This document shows, piece after piece, positions 1-12,177 of a stretch of DNA of 64,000 nt. Numbering within the stretch: position 1 is the first letter of the stretch; each line of letters begins with the position of its first letter. The position numbers and the translations under genes are program-made. The DNA lies in assembly GCF_030272615.1 (NCBI RefSeq), contig NC_081411.1:39006640-39070639 (forward strand), written 5' to 3'. This DNA is from Cryptomeria japonica (lineage: Eukaryota > Streptophyta > Pinopsida > Cupressales > Cupressaceae). The notes below the pieces were generated by a model. That model did not search any database. It was not told the DNA's origin and worked only from the letters and a program-made list of their open reading frames with translations.

Positions 1-258
1 AAAAAGGCTATCTGGATGGAGGGAGCCCTTGGTTGGACATCCTGGGTCAACAAATTTGAAGATGTTTACCCATAGAACTAATCCTTTTTTGGTTGCTCTT
101 CTGGTTCTCTTGTACTCTGTTGCTTCTCGGCTGTATATGTATCTCGGATAGTTCTTCTCTTTGGTGGTTCTCTTTCATTGCTGCTCTCCTTCTAGCTAGT
201 TGAGGCTCTGCCTCCCTCCTTTTTGATGTACTCTTTTGAACTCTCGATTTCTAATATA
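1..258 (+). mobile_element. LINE 3' end (truncated by window edge)
   Basis: The stretch ends in ctctcgatttctaatataaa followed by an A/T-rich tail. The minus-strand LINE at 5335-11257 ends in almost the same terminal motif (ctctcgatttttaatataaa on its own strand). The first bases encode a GWT-W type peptide comparable to the last ORF2 residues of that LINE. It is therefore read as the ORF2 tail and 3' untranslated region of a related LINE on the plus strand, with the body lying outside the window. Seen: the terminal motif and tail. Inferred: the family assignment. Confidence 0.55.
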
Positions 259-1118
259 AAAAAATATATATATAAACTTTCTATAATGATTAAAAACTAA
301 ATTAATTATAATAATTTGTAATTATAATTTCATAGTTTCATAAAAAAGAAAAATAAGTAAAATAAATTTAAAACTTCAATCTTTTTAATGTATATAAATT
401 TTTGTTTTCTATTTTGATATTAAAATTATTAGAAATTAAATTTAAAATCACTTTTATATTAATCAATATTTTTATTTTTACATAAATTAATATAAAAATT
501 CAAAATATATATTTTTTTTAATAATTATAATTTTAAAAAGATAAATAATTATAAATGAATTTGATTCTAATAAATTTTAATTAATATTTGAAATTAATAT
601 ATATATTAAGCATTTCTATTTTAACACTAAAAATTATTATACAATTAAATTTAGAAAAACTTGAATATTCATCAATCTTTTATAAATATAAACCAAATAA
701 TTCAAAGGTTAGTGTTGTTATATTAATTGAACATGGTTGCACTTGCATGCCATGGTTCACTTATGTTACAAGATAAAAAACTAAAATTGCAATTATGAAA
801 ATAAAATATTTAAAACTACATGTAATAAATAAACTAAAAAAAACATATAAACTAAATTTTATGAAATAAAAAATATTATATATATCTTTAAATGGTTTAA
901 ATTAATTTTCAATTTTAAAAAAATCATTATAATTATTTATAATATTTCTTTTAAAATATAAATAATTATATAATATTATTAGATATCTTAAATTTAATTA
1001 TAATCCATAATAAAACTAAAACTAATAATGTTAATAAAAGAAAAGATTTTAAAGAAAGTTTCAAAGATCTCAGAAAAAACTATACGTAAAGATTAAATTA
1101 AAGAGAGTCTCGTGGCTT
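259..1118. other. AT-rich spacer, no gene seen
   Basis: Strongly A/T-rich, with no supported coding region. The longest open stretch (588-776) has low-complexity composition and no recognisable domain. Nothing else seen. Confidence 0.6.
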
Positions 1119-1600
1119 CTTAGAATGCAAAAAATACTTGGTGCTTTATGCCAATGACATCACATGTTGACCTAGAAACGGTTGTTTTAAACGAAAACAG
1201 TGTTTCGCCCGTTTCAAGGGTAACAAGGGAAAAAAACGATGAAAATAATCTGACAACTGTAGGCGTCCCTATAGATGTGACCATTTATCTGGCCACTTGA
1301 ATTTTAAACCAATCTTGCATTTACGACGGACAAGAAGGAAAAACAGCGAGAGATCGGAGGGAAAGATGACGATGGATGAAAAATCAATGGTCAACGTGTT
1401 TTCAATCGTCTTGCACGCTTCTAGAAAGATGTAAATCGTAGATTTCTAAAGTTAGTCTATCTTTCTCATATAAGGAACGCCTTCGGCGTAATCAACGTGT
1501 TTTCAATCGTCTTGCACACTTCTAGAAAGATGTAAATCGTAGATTTCTAAAGTTAGTCTATCTTTCTCATATAAGGAACGCCTTCGGCGTAAAAATATAG
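1119..1600 (+). promoter_or_regulatory. Promoter-like GC-richer island
   Basis: Composition changes sharply from the surrounding AT-rich spacer. The segment holds a MYB-type site (aacggttg near 1177), a W-box-like ttgacc near 1167, and two copies of a TATA-like tcatataagg (about 1466-1475 and 1567-1576), each followed by a small cgccttcggcg hairpin. No coding exon could be recognised downstream. This may be a displaced promoter, a gene-derived fragment, or part of an unrecognised repeat. The regulatory role is inference only. Confidence 0.25.
1391..1592. repeat. 101-bp tandem duplication (two copies)
   Basis: 1391-1491 and 1492-1592 are head-to-tail copies. The only difference I see is ttgcacG versus ttgcacA. 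Each unit carries a TATA-like tcatataagg and ends in a cgccttcggcg hairpin. The near identity points to a recent duplication. Confidence 0.9.
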
Positions 1601-3304
1601 ATTTTGAAGAGAAACTTTTTGTTTCATGTATGTGATGGACGTAGTTCTGGGTAAACTATTTTAACCAAAACTAATCTGGCAAAATTATTTCACCTAGAAT
1701 GTACATAGTTATGAACTTTTACCCACTACTAATTGCACTTTTATGTCTAGTTTATAAGTTCTTGCAAACCATGTAAAAAAAGGATGATAACATGCAATTA
1801 CATGTAGAGGGTTTCATTATTTTATATGGATACAATACCCCTTTTATGTTAGATTATATTATTTCATGCATATTTTGTGAGTAATTGTATAATTTGAGCT
1901 ACATAATACTTGTAAGATTCAAAGGCACCTCAAAATATGGGCAAAATGTAGTGATAGACTTTGAATACCAATGTCAATTATCATTTAAATTGGGTCCATT
2001 TGGATATAGTTTCTTAATGTAATAACATATCCACAAATGTTGTGATTTAGTGAAGAGTTTGCTCAATTCTCTAATTATTCAAATATCCCCACTTTTACTC
2101 CTTTTATATTGGTATGGTATTATCTAATCTAATTCTATGCATATTTATATACACCTAATATAAAGTTGGATTAATTCCTTAAGTATTGACATATCCCCAC
2201 CTTTACTCATTTTATCTTGGTGTTTTCTTATCTCATCTAGTTTTACACACATTTATATATACCTAATATTTATTGCATCCTCCATGTTGGACATTCATTT
2301 TCCACATTGATATCACTACACCCTTACCATAGATTAATCTCATCGATGCATGATTGATCTTGCATTTATGGATATATCCCTTTTTGATTGAAATCTCACA
2401 TTCAAATTTTCTATACTCCCACCCACTTTGTTCTTGCAATGAGCTGAATTATTATACATTTCATATTATTATTGTTAAATATTTATATTTAAAGCAATTT
2501 AATTATATTTATTTTATCACCCTATAATAAATTGACTTCTAAGACTATTCAAGGGGTATTTGTTAGATGAATACTTCAATTGATGCACTAAAATGAACAC
2601 CTTTTACTTCATAACCATTATCTATGAAATTTGTATGCCTTGTTCCTAATAGTCAATCCTTAGGATGTCTATAAAGTTAGTCTCTCTTAGGGGTTGACCT
2701 AGGAAACCTTGTCCTTGGAAACTAACTATCTGCTTAAGGCTTCTTAATTTTTTTAAATTGCAAAAAAGCATCAAGACTACAACAAAATTAAATAGAACAT
2801 AAAAAAAATACATAGAAATCATTGAAGATTGAAAATAAATAAAGATTTTAGTAAATCAAAAGTTAGGCATTTCTAATAAAGAGTATCAAATCTATAGAAT
2901 AAAATATATTTACACCCCAACAACGTAGATTCAACCCAAAAACAGTCATAACTTAATAAAAAACACTATTTCTATATATTAGAATAATTCAAATTCACGA
3001 GTCATCAAATTATTAATCTTCAGTCATTCTCAAAACTAAACAAGAGACACAATGCATCAAGTTCCTACCAATATCATGGTTAGTGTAGAGTAGATAAAAG
3101 TAGAGATGAAGATAGAGGGGAGAGGAAGAGGGAGACATTTAGATGAAGAGATAGACAGACATAGAGGGATAGATAAAAAAATATAGAGATAGCAATAAAG
3201 ATATAGACATATAGAGAAGAAGAGGTAGAGGTAGATATAAATATATAGAGAGATAGAGATAAGGAGATATATAGATAGATAGGGAGAAACATGAAGCATG
3301 TGTG
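1593..3304. other. Spacer, no gene seen
   Basis: AT-rich non-coding DNA on both strands. The last 250 bases are increasingly purine-rich (gatagag-type runs), leading into the GA microsatellite. Open frames here are made of low-complexity Ser/Leu/Ile codons and are not credible genes. Confidence 0.55.
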
Positions 3305-3315
3305 TGAAAGAGAGA

Positions 3316-3375
<60 letters not shown>
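3305..3375. repeat. (GA)n microsatellite
   Basis: About 70 bases of nearly perfect AG dinucleotide repeat with one gtg interruption near 3320. The minus strand reads as poly(Ser-Leu), a false ORF. The purine-rich sequence upstream (3090-3300) looks like decayed GA/GATA repeat. Confidence 0.95.
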
Positions 3376-3377
<2 letters not shown>

Positions 3378-4429
3378 TTTCATCTCTATGAGCATCACCT
3401 AGGTGCAATGGGTGCTAAGTGTACCATTCATTCTCATGAGAGATGGGTTATTTTCAACAACTACTCATGAAATATGGGTCAATGAGTTTGACTCAAAAAC
3501 TACATAATTTAACTTGTTGTAAAAAATATATCTTACTCATCACTTTTCAACTTGCCTAGATTTTAATTTTAGAATTTTTTTAGATGTTCTTAAAGATATA
3601 TGGTCTTGTCACAATATAGAGGTTCTTTAAATAATCATCTTCATCTCCCATTCTATCATTGATGAGATATTATGATCTTAAGAAAATAATTGTCATTTTT
3701 ATCACTTACCCATTTTAATGTAGCAGAGAATGGATTTTCTATAATAATTTTATTGTTGAGTACTTTTAATATTCTCTAAATCTTCTCTCTCTAGTTGTTT
3801 ATTGGTGGTGTTCTTTTTTTGCCCAAAATTCTCTTAAATATTTTGGTCCTCATCTTTGATGGTTTGATAATATCTTGTATTATACAAGATAAACCATTCA
3901 AATTATGAGCTTAATAATTATCATTTTCATTCAAATTACAACCTTAATAATAATGTTATTAGTTGAGTTAATTGATATTTAAAAGCTAATCAATTAAATG
4001 TTATTTTTTAAAGTAGTTGGAGAAAAATAAAGGATGTAAAAATATATTATTTTTTTCTTTTAATTTAAACTAATGATCTTAAAGATAGTTTTTTATTTAA
4101 AAAACTAAGTTTTAAGTTTTGATTTTCAAAGTATTCTATGTCTAGTGTTTATGTTTTAAATAAAAATAAATTCAAATTTATTTATATCAAAAATTTAGTT
4201 CTTCACTCATAATTCAATGACCTAGTTGTCAACATAAAGGCATGCCTCACTTGTTGGTTAAGTGGTTTATTCAAATCAATATTTAAAAAATATATATTTT
4301 TAAAATTACAAATAATTTAAAGATAATATTAATTTATGATTTCTAAATAATTGGCTTACTTCTATTTTTAAATTCAAAAAATTCTCATGGGTTTACCTAG
4401 GACTGAATGGGAAGTAATAAGATACACTT
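3376..4429. other. Spacer, no gene seen
   Basis: AT-rich sequence without supported coding potential, RNA genes or element boundaries. Confidence 0.55.
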
Positions 4430-4915
4430 TGAGCAGGCATTAATGAAATTTATGCAGGAGATGGAGGCAAGACAACAGAGAGAGGACTTCACTCAGATGG
4501 AACTAGAAGGACTATCTACCCACCCTTTTAGAGACTAGTTCATCGAGGGACATGTACAGGTGTGGTGCGAGGGTGAATTGGGATGGACTACGTGGCTCCC
4601 CCCTTTGGGAGATAATACTGATCCCGACTCCTCCTTCCTTTTTATCTAGTTGATAACCTATTCCTTTTATGATATACTGCTAATACGGGACCTCCAATGT
4701 TGTATTTTAATAAATTTTGGGATATATTATGTATTATTTCCTATGCTTCATCCGTAACCTGTATGTTATGGACATATGATATAGGTTGTGGGTTTTCTAG
4801 CCATGGTTTTTTGATACTGAGAGTCCTATCTAATAGATGGATGTGTGTCTTCTAGCCAAGACTTTTGAATATTGTAATGTTGTTCTATGATATATAATAC
4901 AAAAAAAATTCAAAA
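4430..4915 (+). mobile_element. LINE 3' end fragment
   Basis: A short coding-like stretch near 4560-4620 reads as a GELGWTTW peptide, close to the GALGWTSW peptide of the LINE tail at the window start. About 300 bases of T-rich 3' untranslated sequence follow. It ends in gatatataatacaaaaaaaa, an A-rich tail like those of the other two LINE ends here. The likely reading is a 5'-truncated LINE copy of the same broad group. No target duplication was identified. Confidence 0.4.
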
Positions 4916-5334
4916 AATAATTTTCATTTTTTTAATATGTATTATTAATTTTTTTTATATATCTTAGGATATTTAAGGAATGATATTTCCCTTTAAGGGA
5001 AATGCATAACTTGAGATAGAAATAAAATATTTTTATTTCTTTTTAGATATACAATATTATCACTAATATATAAAACAAATAAATTTTTGGTGCATATTTT
5101 ATGTATTATTATTTTTTAAAATAAAGGTATTTATAATTCAGACATATATTTTCTTGCATAATTCTTTTATATAATCTAAGCTACTATTATTTTTGTTGAA
5201 AGGGTATTAGTGCAAAAAATAATCTTATTTCCTAAAAAAAATCCCATTAGACATAATATGTTTTGCATTTATCCAAAACACATCTTTAACATAAAAATAT
5301 AAATAGAACTAAATTTAAAAAATTTAAATTTTTT
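4916..5334. other. AT-rich spacer
   Basis: Very AT-rich with no supported feature. It abuts the A-rich 3' tail of the minus-strand LINE. Confidence 0.5.
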
Positions 5335-5472
5335 ATATTAAAAATCGAGAGGCTACAAAACAAGGAGGCCAGGCCTCAGCAAAACATAGTTGTCACCGCC
5401 ATGGGACAATAAAAGCCAAAGTAACAACAAGGTGTGAAATCCACACAAAAGAGTACTAACAAACTAACTGCA

Positions 5473-8400
5473 TCATGAGAAGTCAACAAAAGCATCAAGA
5501 GAGGATGTAGTCATGGGTTTCAACCCATTCCGCCCATCCCTGAGGTCCTTCCATCCAAACAAGGTCTTCTGGCTCTGAATCTGTGTCAGTATTTCAACTT
5601 GGGCGTAGGAGGGCTCCCTATTATCTTTAATTTTATTGTTCAGCTTCTTAAGAGCCTCCTCAAAGGATGATAGGTTGTCCATGTTGCACCTCCACTCATA
5701 ACCATCCTTCATCTCATAGATGAACATGGTGGTGTGACCATCCTTGAGGAACCTTATGAGCTTGTGCCTCTCAACGTTCATAGTAGAGGCAACCTGCATG
5801 ACAATTTTGAAGAATATGAGTCTTCCAAAAGACTCAGTAAGGGTCTTGGCTTCAACATTCCTAATTTTCTAAATATACCATAGAATATTGGTAGATAAAG
5901 TAAACCAAAAGATATTAGCATCCCTTTTCAATCCTTGAATGTGCCCAAAAATAATTTCTATAGTATTCACAAGATCAGGGAGAGAAAAGCCAAACCTTAA
6001 CCAGATTTCCTTAGCAATGGAGCAATCAAAGAAAATATACTTGCTAGTCTCAGGAAGTTTACAAATAGAGCACAAATCATTATTATCATAATTCCTCTGG
6101 AGAGGAAGTCTATTAAGTATCATAAGCCATTTAAAGCACATGATTTTTGGCTCAATCGGACTTTTCTAGAGCCTGTTGAAGGTCTTTTGCCATTGCATAA
6201 TAGGCAGATCAAAATACCATAATATGTTAACATGATTAATAATGGAAGCCTCATAAGTCAAGACAGAGTAAATGTTACAAGCCTTAATTTTAGCCAAAAG
6301 AGTACCATCAGCTCATTTAAAAGACAAAAATCTATGAGAATCAACATCACAATCTTTAGGAAGACCGAAATCAATACAATCCTGCTTAATCATGTTGTAG
6401 GTTCTTTTTTGAGTGGAGGGGAGGTTAAATTTTGAGCTGAGGTCTTCCCACGTGATAAGAGTATCATGTTCCAAAATGTCAATAAGATATTTGACTCCTT
6501 TGCTGGCCCAGGCTCTAGCTGAGCATCCCTAAGTAAGGGTCAGGGGTTTGCCAACATGGAAGAGGTTCCACCATAAGGATCTCTCGCCATGAATCAGGTC
6601 ACCATTGTTGACACTAGTGTTGACCAAAAACCCCCTAACATGTTCCCAAGCTTTCCAAATAGACTTGAACACACAAGTGCCCTGGATAGAAATAGGAAAA
6701 CCACTAGCCTCGAGGTCGGTGAGAGGTAAACCCTTCAAATACTTAGCATTCTTAGGGACAACCCTCTCAATATTGTGTCTGATTAGAACCTTCCAAGGTT
6801 CTTGACCTTTGAGAGAATGGAAGATCCATTTGGCTGCAAGGGAAATACCTTGGATCCTAAGATCTTTTAATCCAAGGCCACCAAGAGATTTATCAATATG
6901 GCACCACTTCCAGTTAGCAACGTGTAATTTATTATTACCTTTGCCAACAGACCAAAGGAACTGTCTAACAACCTTTTGAATTTCAAAGATCTGATAGTTG
7001 CTAAACATCCAAGTAGAGGAGTAGTAGATATTATAGGAGGAGAGGATTTTTTGGCACACTTGAACCCTCGTAGCTAGGAAGAGGAATCTATTGTTCCATT
7101 TACTAAGTTTCTTATCAATTTTCTCCTTAACCCAGAGCCACATATCTTTGAGGGAAGGGGACATCGAGAAGGGAACTCCAAGGTATCTAACAATTTTTTT
7201 AGGACCACCCCATTGGTAGCCAAGGTGTTGAAACTAGTAAGGGGGTGATCCATCCAGCTAAGCAAGGTAGACTTGGTCTGGTAGATCTGAGCTCCAAAAA
7301 TTGACCCAAAGCATTGGATTTTAAGTCTAAGGTTATCCATGATTTGCTTGGTGAGCTCAACAAAAAGAGTCATGTCATCGACAAATTGAATATTCATCAA
7401 TTCATTATCATCAGGGAGCCTAATCCCATTAACCTTTGGGGAGAGGGAGTTATCCCTAAGGAGGTAGAATAAAGTGTCAGAGGCAATACAAAGAGAGCAG
7501 GGGCCAAGGGGAAGCCCTATCTAATGGATCGAGAGAGCATAATGGAAGAGGAGAGGGAGCCATTGACATCAATCTGAGTAGAGGCATATTGAAGGAGGAC
7601 CTTGACATAAGTACAAAATTCATTAGGAAAGCCAAAGGCTTTAAGCATCGAAATAATAAAGTCCCATTCCACCCTATCATAGGCTTTCTCAAAGTCAAGG
7701 AGAAGCATAGCAGTGTCTTGACTAGAAACTTTAGACCATTTTATGGCTTCCCAACTTGTGATGAGATTTTCGAGAATATACCTACCTTTAATGAAGTCAT
7801 TTTGGGTGGAGCAGATGAACTTGGGCAGGATCTTTTCTAGCCGGACGACCAATATTTTAGCCAGGATCTTATAGGACACATTAAGAAGGGTAATGGGTCT
7901 CCAGTTCTTAACGAAGGCCTTGTCACCATCCTTAGGTATGAGTTTAATAATGCTCTTATTGATAACATTGACAAGGGAACCCTTACCCAAAGCCTCATTG
8001 TAGATATCAAGAAGATCAGAGCAAATCTAGTTAAGGTTGGCTTTGTAGAACTCAACTGGGAGCCCATCAGGCCCCAGAGCTTTGTCGTTGTGGAGGGAGT
8101 TGATGGATTTCTGAATTTCATCAATTGTGAAATTCTTCTTAAGGAGGCAAGATTCCCCCTCGCAGATCCTACAGGGAATGATGGATTTGTATTTAAGTCT
8201 AAGGGCCTTGGTAGACTCAGAGTCTTTAGAGGTGAAAATTTTTTGGTAGAAGAGGGCAAAGGCCTCTTTAATGTTGTCCAAATCAACAATTTCTTGATTA
8301 TCAACAATAATTCTATCAATATTTTCTTGGATTTGCTTATGTTTAAGAAAATTAAAGAAAAACTTGGAGCCTTTATCGCCAAATTGGAGCCAATGGCTAC

Positions 8401-9497
8401 GGGCTCTAATCATGGCCCCCTTGATCTTAACTTGCTGATGCAATCTAAGGGCATCCCTAGTTTTTGCCACTTGGTTGGAAAGGTCAGGGCAGGAAGGAGT
8501 CAACTGAATTTCATTTTCAAGGTGAAGCAGATTAAGAATAAGAGTCTTTTCCACAAATCTGAAGTCTTTGGCCCTTGTTTGACCAATAGTTTGTAAGAGT
8601 TTTTTTCCAGGAAACAACATTATAATTCCACCTATTAATATGTGAAGCTAAATTCTTATTATCCTCATTTAGGAGTCTAATGAGATTAGTGGCAGCAAGA
8701 ACATCAAGATCTTTCAGTAAATTAGTGTTAAGAATGAACTTCTTAGGCCCCACCACATTAGCAGGTAAGGAGTTAGCAAGTTTGATGTGAGCAGTAAGAG
8801 GGTGGTGATCCAAGAGATTAAAAGTCCAAACAATAATAGAATTGCCATAGTTACTAGGGATAAATGAAAAAACATCTTTATTGGTGTAAAAACGGTGAAG
8901 TCTGCAATAAATTCTATTACAACCTTTTTAGAAATTGCACCAAGTGTTCCAAAGACCCCTTGTATCGGCCTTATTACCGAGAAGAGGATCAAACAGGTTT
9001 TTCATTAATTTCATTCTATTCCAATGGGATTTTTTAGAGCCTTTCCATTCAAAAGAATTACCCCCCCAATCATATTAAAGTGTCCTCCAAGGATCTAGGA
9101 AAATATCAGGTAAGGATGCAATCCAATCCCAAAGGGCACTTCTTTCCTTATAGTCACTTGATGCATAGATAGAGCACACCCCAATGAGGGTGTTGTCAAT
9201 ATTAATAGAGGCCCAAACAGTCATGTTATAGAGGGAGCAACCTTTGTCAGTAATATGGTTTGACCATCTGGGATTAATGACGAGTCCAACACCACCTTTA
9301 CCCTTGAGGTGATTGAAGCAAAATTTGATGGAGTCTTTCCAAATGAAATTAAGGTTAATATCCAAAGTAAAATTAATAGTTTTAATCTCTTGAAGCATCA
9401 GAAAATCCAAGTCTTTATGAGAGTCCAAGAAACGTTTAACAATCCGCTTTATGTCTGGAGCTTTTAGACCTCTAACATTCCATGAGATGTATTTCAT
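5473..9497 (-). pseudogene. LINE ORF2: endonuclease / reverse transcriptase
   Basis: The start at 9497 is chosen because it opens with MKYISWNVRGL, the standard beginning of the APE-type endonuclease domain. LQEIKT (catalytic Glu) and GVGLVI follow, and later LDHHPL in place of the usual SDH-P motif. The RT has NDKALGPDGLP near 8080, NWRPITLLNVSYK near 7900, LLLDFEKAYDRVEWDF near 7690 and FVDD near 7370 (the YADD catalytic position). A C-terminal C-x2-C...H-like region lies near 6070 (CSICKLPETSKYIFFDC). The length of about 1,340 codons matches plant L1 ORF2. At least five stops or frameshifts split it, so it is dead. The endonuclease would nick target DNA and the RT would prime on it. Confidence 0.85.
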
Positions 9498-9673
9498 GGT
9501 AAATGGGGGGGGGGAGTAGGGAATTACAAGCACTTAGCAACATGAAGGCTGCTATCACAGGCAAGGAGACCCTTGCCCTTCTTTTTCTTGTCAAAGGGGG
9601 GCTTGTTCTTTGAGCCCAAGGGGCATCCTCTTCTATTGGGTTTGGAACAACCCTCAATTTGATCATCATGGTC

Positions 9674-11180
9674 TTAACTAGAATCATCATCTCCTTGAGA
9701 GACATTTCCAGAAGGAGGTTCTGTATAGGTAGTAGCTTGGACCAGGGTATCGTTCACTACCATCCAAGGCATTTGTGTGGAGGATAGATTAGAGGGAAAA
9801 AAGACAGAATTTCTATCAACCCTAGTATCAGTAGTGATGACCTGAATCACGTCATCATCATCAAGTTCTTTGGAGACTTTCGGAGGCAAACTCCCACTAG
9901 AATCACTAGTGATACCAATACAGGGGGTGGGATCGACGAAGCCGAGGTTATCAGAGATACAATTAGGCCCCGGAGAAGTCACAAAGCCATCACCCATATT
10001 GAAATCACTAGTGCATCTACTTGGGGTTTCAAAATTATTAATAATACTCTTAACATTTGAAAAATTAGCATCAACTATGGGTGGGGCAAGATTGACATTA
10101 TTCTGAGCAGGGTTAACACCAACATTATCAGACCTAATCTTATCAATGGCTAATTGTTGCACATTCTTCCTTCTGCGCTTCTTAGACTTGTTTGTAACCA
10201 TTTAAAAACTATCTTGATGTTCCACACCTAGCTGTTCTATGTTATCTACAATAAGGGAGCAGGTGGGGACCCATATTGGCTTGAGAGTTTTTAGGGCACG
10301 TATCCGATATGGGTAAGTTAGGAATAATAGCAGGGGTGCTACCCATGACAGGCTGGACCATAGGGGAGGATGGAGTCATAGGGTTAGGGGGGACCAATGT
10401 TATCCGTATGGGTTCTCCATGAGTTCAAACTTGAGGATTTCTTATTAAGAATAGGGCAATTTTTACGAACATGGCCATCTCTTTTATAGAGGAAACACAC
10501 ATTTAAACCCCCTAAAATTTCCAGAGGGCAGGAGAAAATAACTCCCTCAATATTGAGATTGAGAATATTAGGACGATGAATCCCAGGTTTAATGGAAATG
10601 AGCACTCTGGCATCGAGATGGGGTACGAGCCATGGAGAGTCATCCATACGGATGAATTTACTGATGGGTTCCACAATTTGAGGGATAAATTTCAACAAAA
10701 ATGGAGGAATTTTATTGATAATTACTCACCTAAGGCACGACAGAGCCAAGATTTTTTCAGAAATCACCTCAAGAGACCAACCTAGGGAACGAAACGAAGT
10801 TTTACCAACATTCCAATATAATTTCTTAAGAACCTTGAACTGTATTTCATGAGTATTAAAAAAAGTAATGAACAATCCTTTCTGAATTTGCCTACAGAAG
10901 GAGATTCAAAACCCTAATTTTAAATTCCAGTAGTTATGAAACCAATCATCCATAAATTTTCAAGGAGGGCATTTATCAACATCCACGCAAGAAAAAAAAT
11001 TGCAGAGTCTTTCAACCTATTTTTTTCAATAGCAATTTCATTGTCCATAGAAACATTAGGCGAAATGGAGATAGAGTTAGAGTTGAGGCCAAGGTCCATA
11101 CCATCTGGACCCGCTCCACCATCTCCATCGACGGCAACGAATCGGGTATCCTGGTCAATTGACGATGAAACCCTACCCAT
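9674..11180 (-). pseudogene. LINE ORF1 (RNA-binding protein), disrupted
   Basis: The likely start is MGRVSSSID at 11180. The frame breaks after about 86 residues and resumes at 10698-10384, where the peptide has the layout of plant LINE ORF1 proteins: a globular N-terminal part, then a CCHC-type knuckle (CFLYKRDGHVRKNC). The second cysteine of that knuckle is replaced by tyrosine. A third segment (10201-9674) begins with a basic KKRRRKN stretch and is rich in Asn, Ser and Asp, fitting a disordered tail. In intact elements this protein coats LINE RNA in the cytoplasm. The breaks are several stops and frameshifts. Joining the three segments into one ORF1 is inference from order and spacing. Confidence 0.65.
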
Positions 11181-11257
11181 GACTTCACTGAAGGTTTATT
11201 TTGGTTGTAGAAGGGGTTGGGAAGAGGTAGGAGAAGGATGAGACTAAGGGTCTCCAT

Positions 11258-11418
11258 CCGTTTCCACCTCCATTAAGGCAAACAAAAATTCGCATGCTCG
11301 GCCTAAAGAAACAATTAAAACGGAGGACACAGAGTAAAGAAGAACATTAAATGAAAAGTATAAGGAAGAATTGTCTGCAAACCACGAGGAGGATAAAAAA
11401 GAAATATTTTTCTTTAAC
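11258..11418. other. Flank of LINE, nothing recognised
   Basis: Short A-rich stretch between the LINE 5' region and the copia scrap. It may contain the true LINE 5' end, but I could not place the end or a target duplication. Confidence 0.4.
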
Positions 11419-11508
11419 TGTTAGGTCCTGAAGACAACTGAGACAGGGGGGGGGGGGGGGGTGAATCTGTTGTCAAATAAATTCAAACCAAAACAACTTA
11501 ACCAACTT
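11419..11508 (-). mobile_element. Inverted copia LTR scrap (family A)
   Basis: Starting tgttaggtcctgaagacaac and including a run of about 15 G, this is the reverse complement of the last ~90 bases of the A-family LTR (compare 43173-43262). The left boundary coincides with the true LTR end. The right boundary is an abrupt switch near 11508 to plus-strand integrase sequence. Confidence 0.75.
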
Positions 11509-11983
11509 CAAGGAGAAACCGGTAAGACCCCTCATGAACTATGGTTTGGTATTACTCCTACTCTTAAATATTTCAGAATATTTGGAAGTAAATGCTATAT
11601 TAGAAGAGATGAGTATATTGGCAAATTTGATCCTAGAAGTGATGAAGGAATATTTCTTGGTTATTCATCTAAGAGCAAGGCATATAGATGTTTTAACAAG
11701 AGATTGTAGAAAATTGTTGAGAGTACAAATGTGAAGATTGATGAACAATTCAGAGGAACTTCAAGGTATATAGACTCTGAACTAGCAACAGAGATTTTGA
11801 CAAATGAATCTACATTGAGCCCACCGGTATAGAATGAAGATCCAGTTACACCGGTATCATCTGAAAATTCCACTGTAACTGAGGAACAACAACAAACAAA
11901 GACACCTTGGTATGTAAGACTAAATCACTCTAAAGATCAGATAATTGGAAGCAAGCATAAAGGAGTTATGGCAAGAGGAAGAC
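11509..11983 (+). pseudogene. Copia integrase C-terminal scrap
   Basis: Translation begins GETGKTPHELWFG and includes GYSSKSKAYRCFNKRL and VRLNHSKDQIIG. It follows the same path as the integrase-to-RT linker of element A (45417-45890). It has an in-frame TAG after NKRL and another before NEDPV. It starts and stops without element boundaries, joined to an opposite-strand LTR scrap on the left and to the TRIM-like LTR on the right, so it is a rearranged fragment. The catalytic core lies outside the fragment. Confidence 0.8.
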
Positions 11984-12116
11984 TGGCAAAATGGTCAGCG
12001 CTCCCCTTGGGATTTGTGACAAGGGACTAACCGCCTCCTGTGCAATCCATATCTCTACAGTTTGTATCGGGTGTTGATAGATCGATCTTTTGATGTAACA
12101 GCAAACTGGGCCAACA
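11984..12116 (+). repeat. TRIM-like left LTR
   Basis: About 89% identical by eye to the right LTR. The terminal TGT is missing or replaced by gac at the junction with the integrase scrap, while the right end ccaaca is intact. Confidence 0.7.
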
Positions 12117-12177
12117 AATGGTTTCAAAGCGTTGGGTCACAGGTTCGAATCCCCTCAGGTAATGCTGAGGGGGAGAT

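Larger units (their letters stand above)
5335..11257 (-). mobile_element. L1-type LINE, near full length, inactive
   Basis: In its own direction the element has a short 5' region, an ORF1 with a zinc-knuckle-like motif (11180 to 9674), a 177-bp gap, and an ORF2 with endonuclease, reverse transcriptase and a C-terminal zinc-finger-like region (9497 to 5473). A 3' tail ends in ctctcgatttttaatataaa. The length of about 5.9 kb fits plant L1 elements. Both ORFs carry stop codons and frameshifts, so this copy cannot move by itself. Exact ends and target duplications were not resolved. Confidence 0.88.

Noticed and set aside
3057-3408. Overlapping Ser/Leu-rich ORFs on the minus strand
   Set aside because: They are translations of a GA microsatellite and its decayed flank; no real gene.
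12143-12153. A tRNA gene at the B-box-like ggttcgaatcc
   Set aside because: No matching acceptor stem, D-arm or anticodon arm; it lies in the TRIM-like interior right after a primer-site-like sequence.
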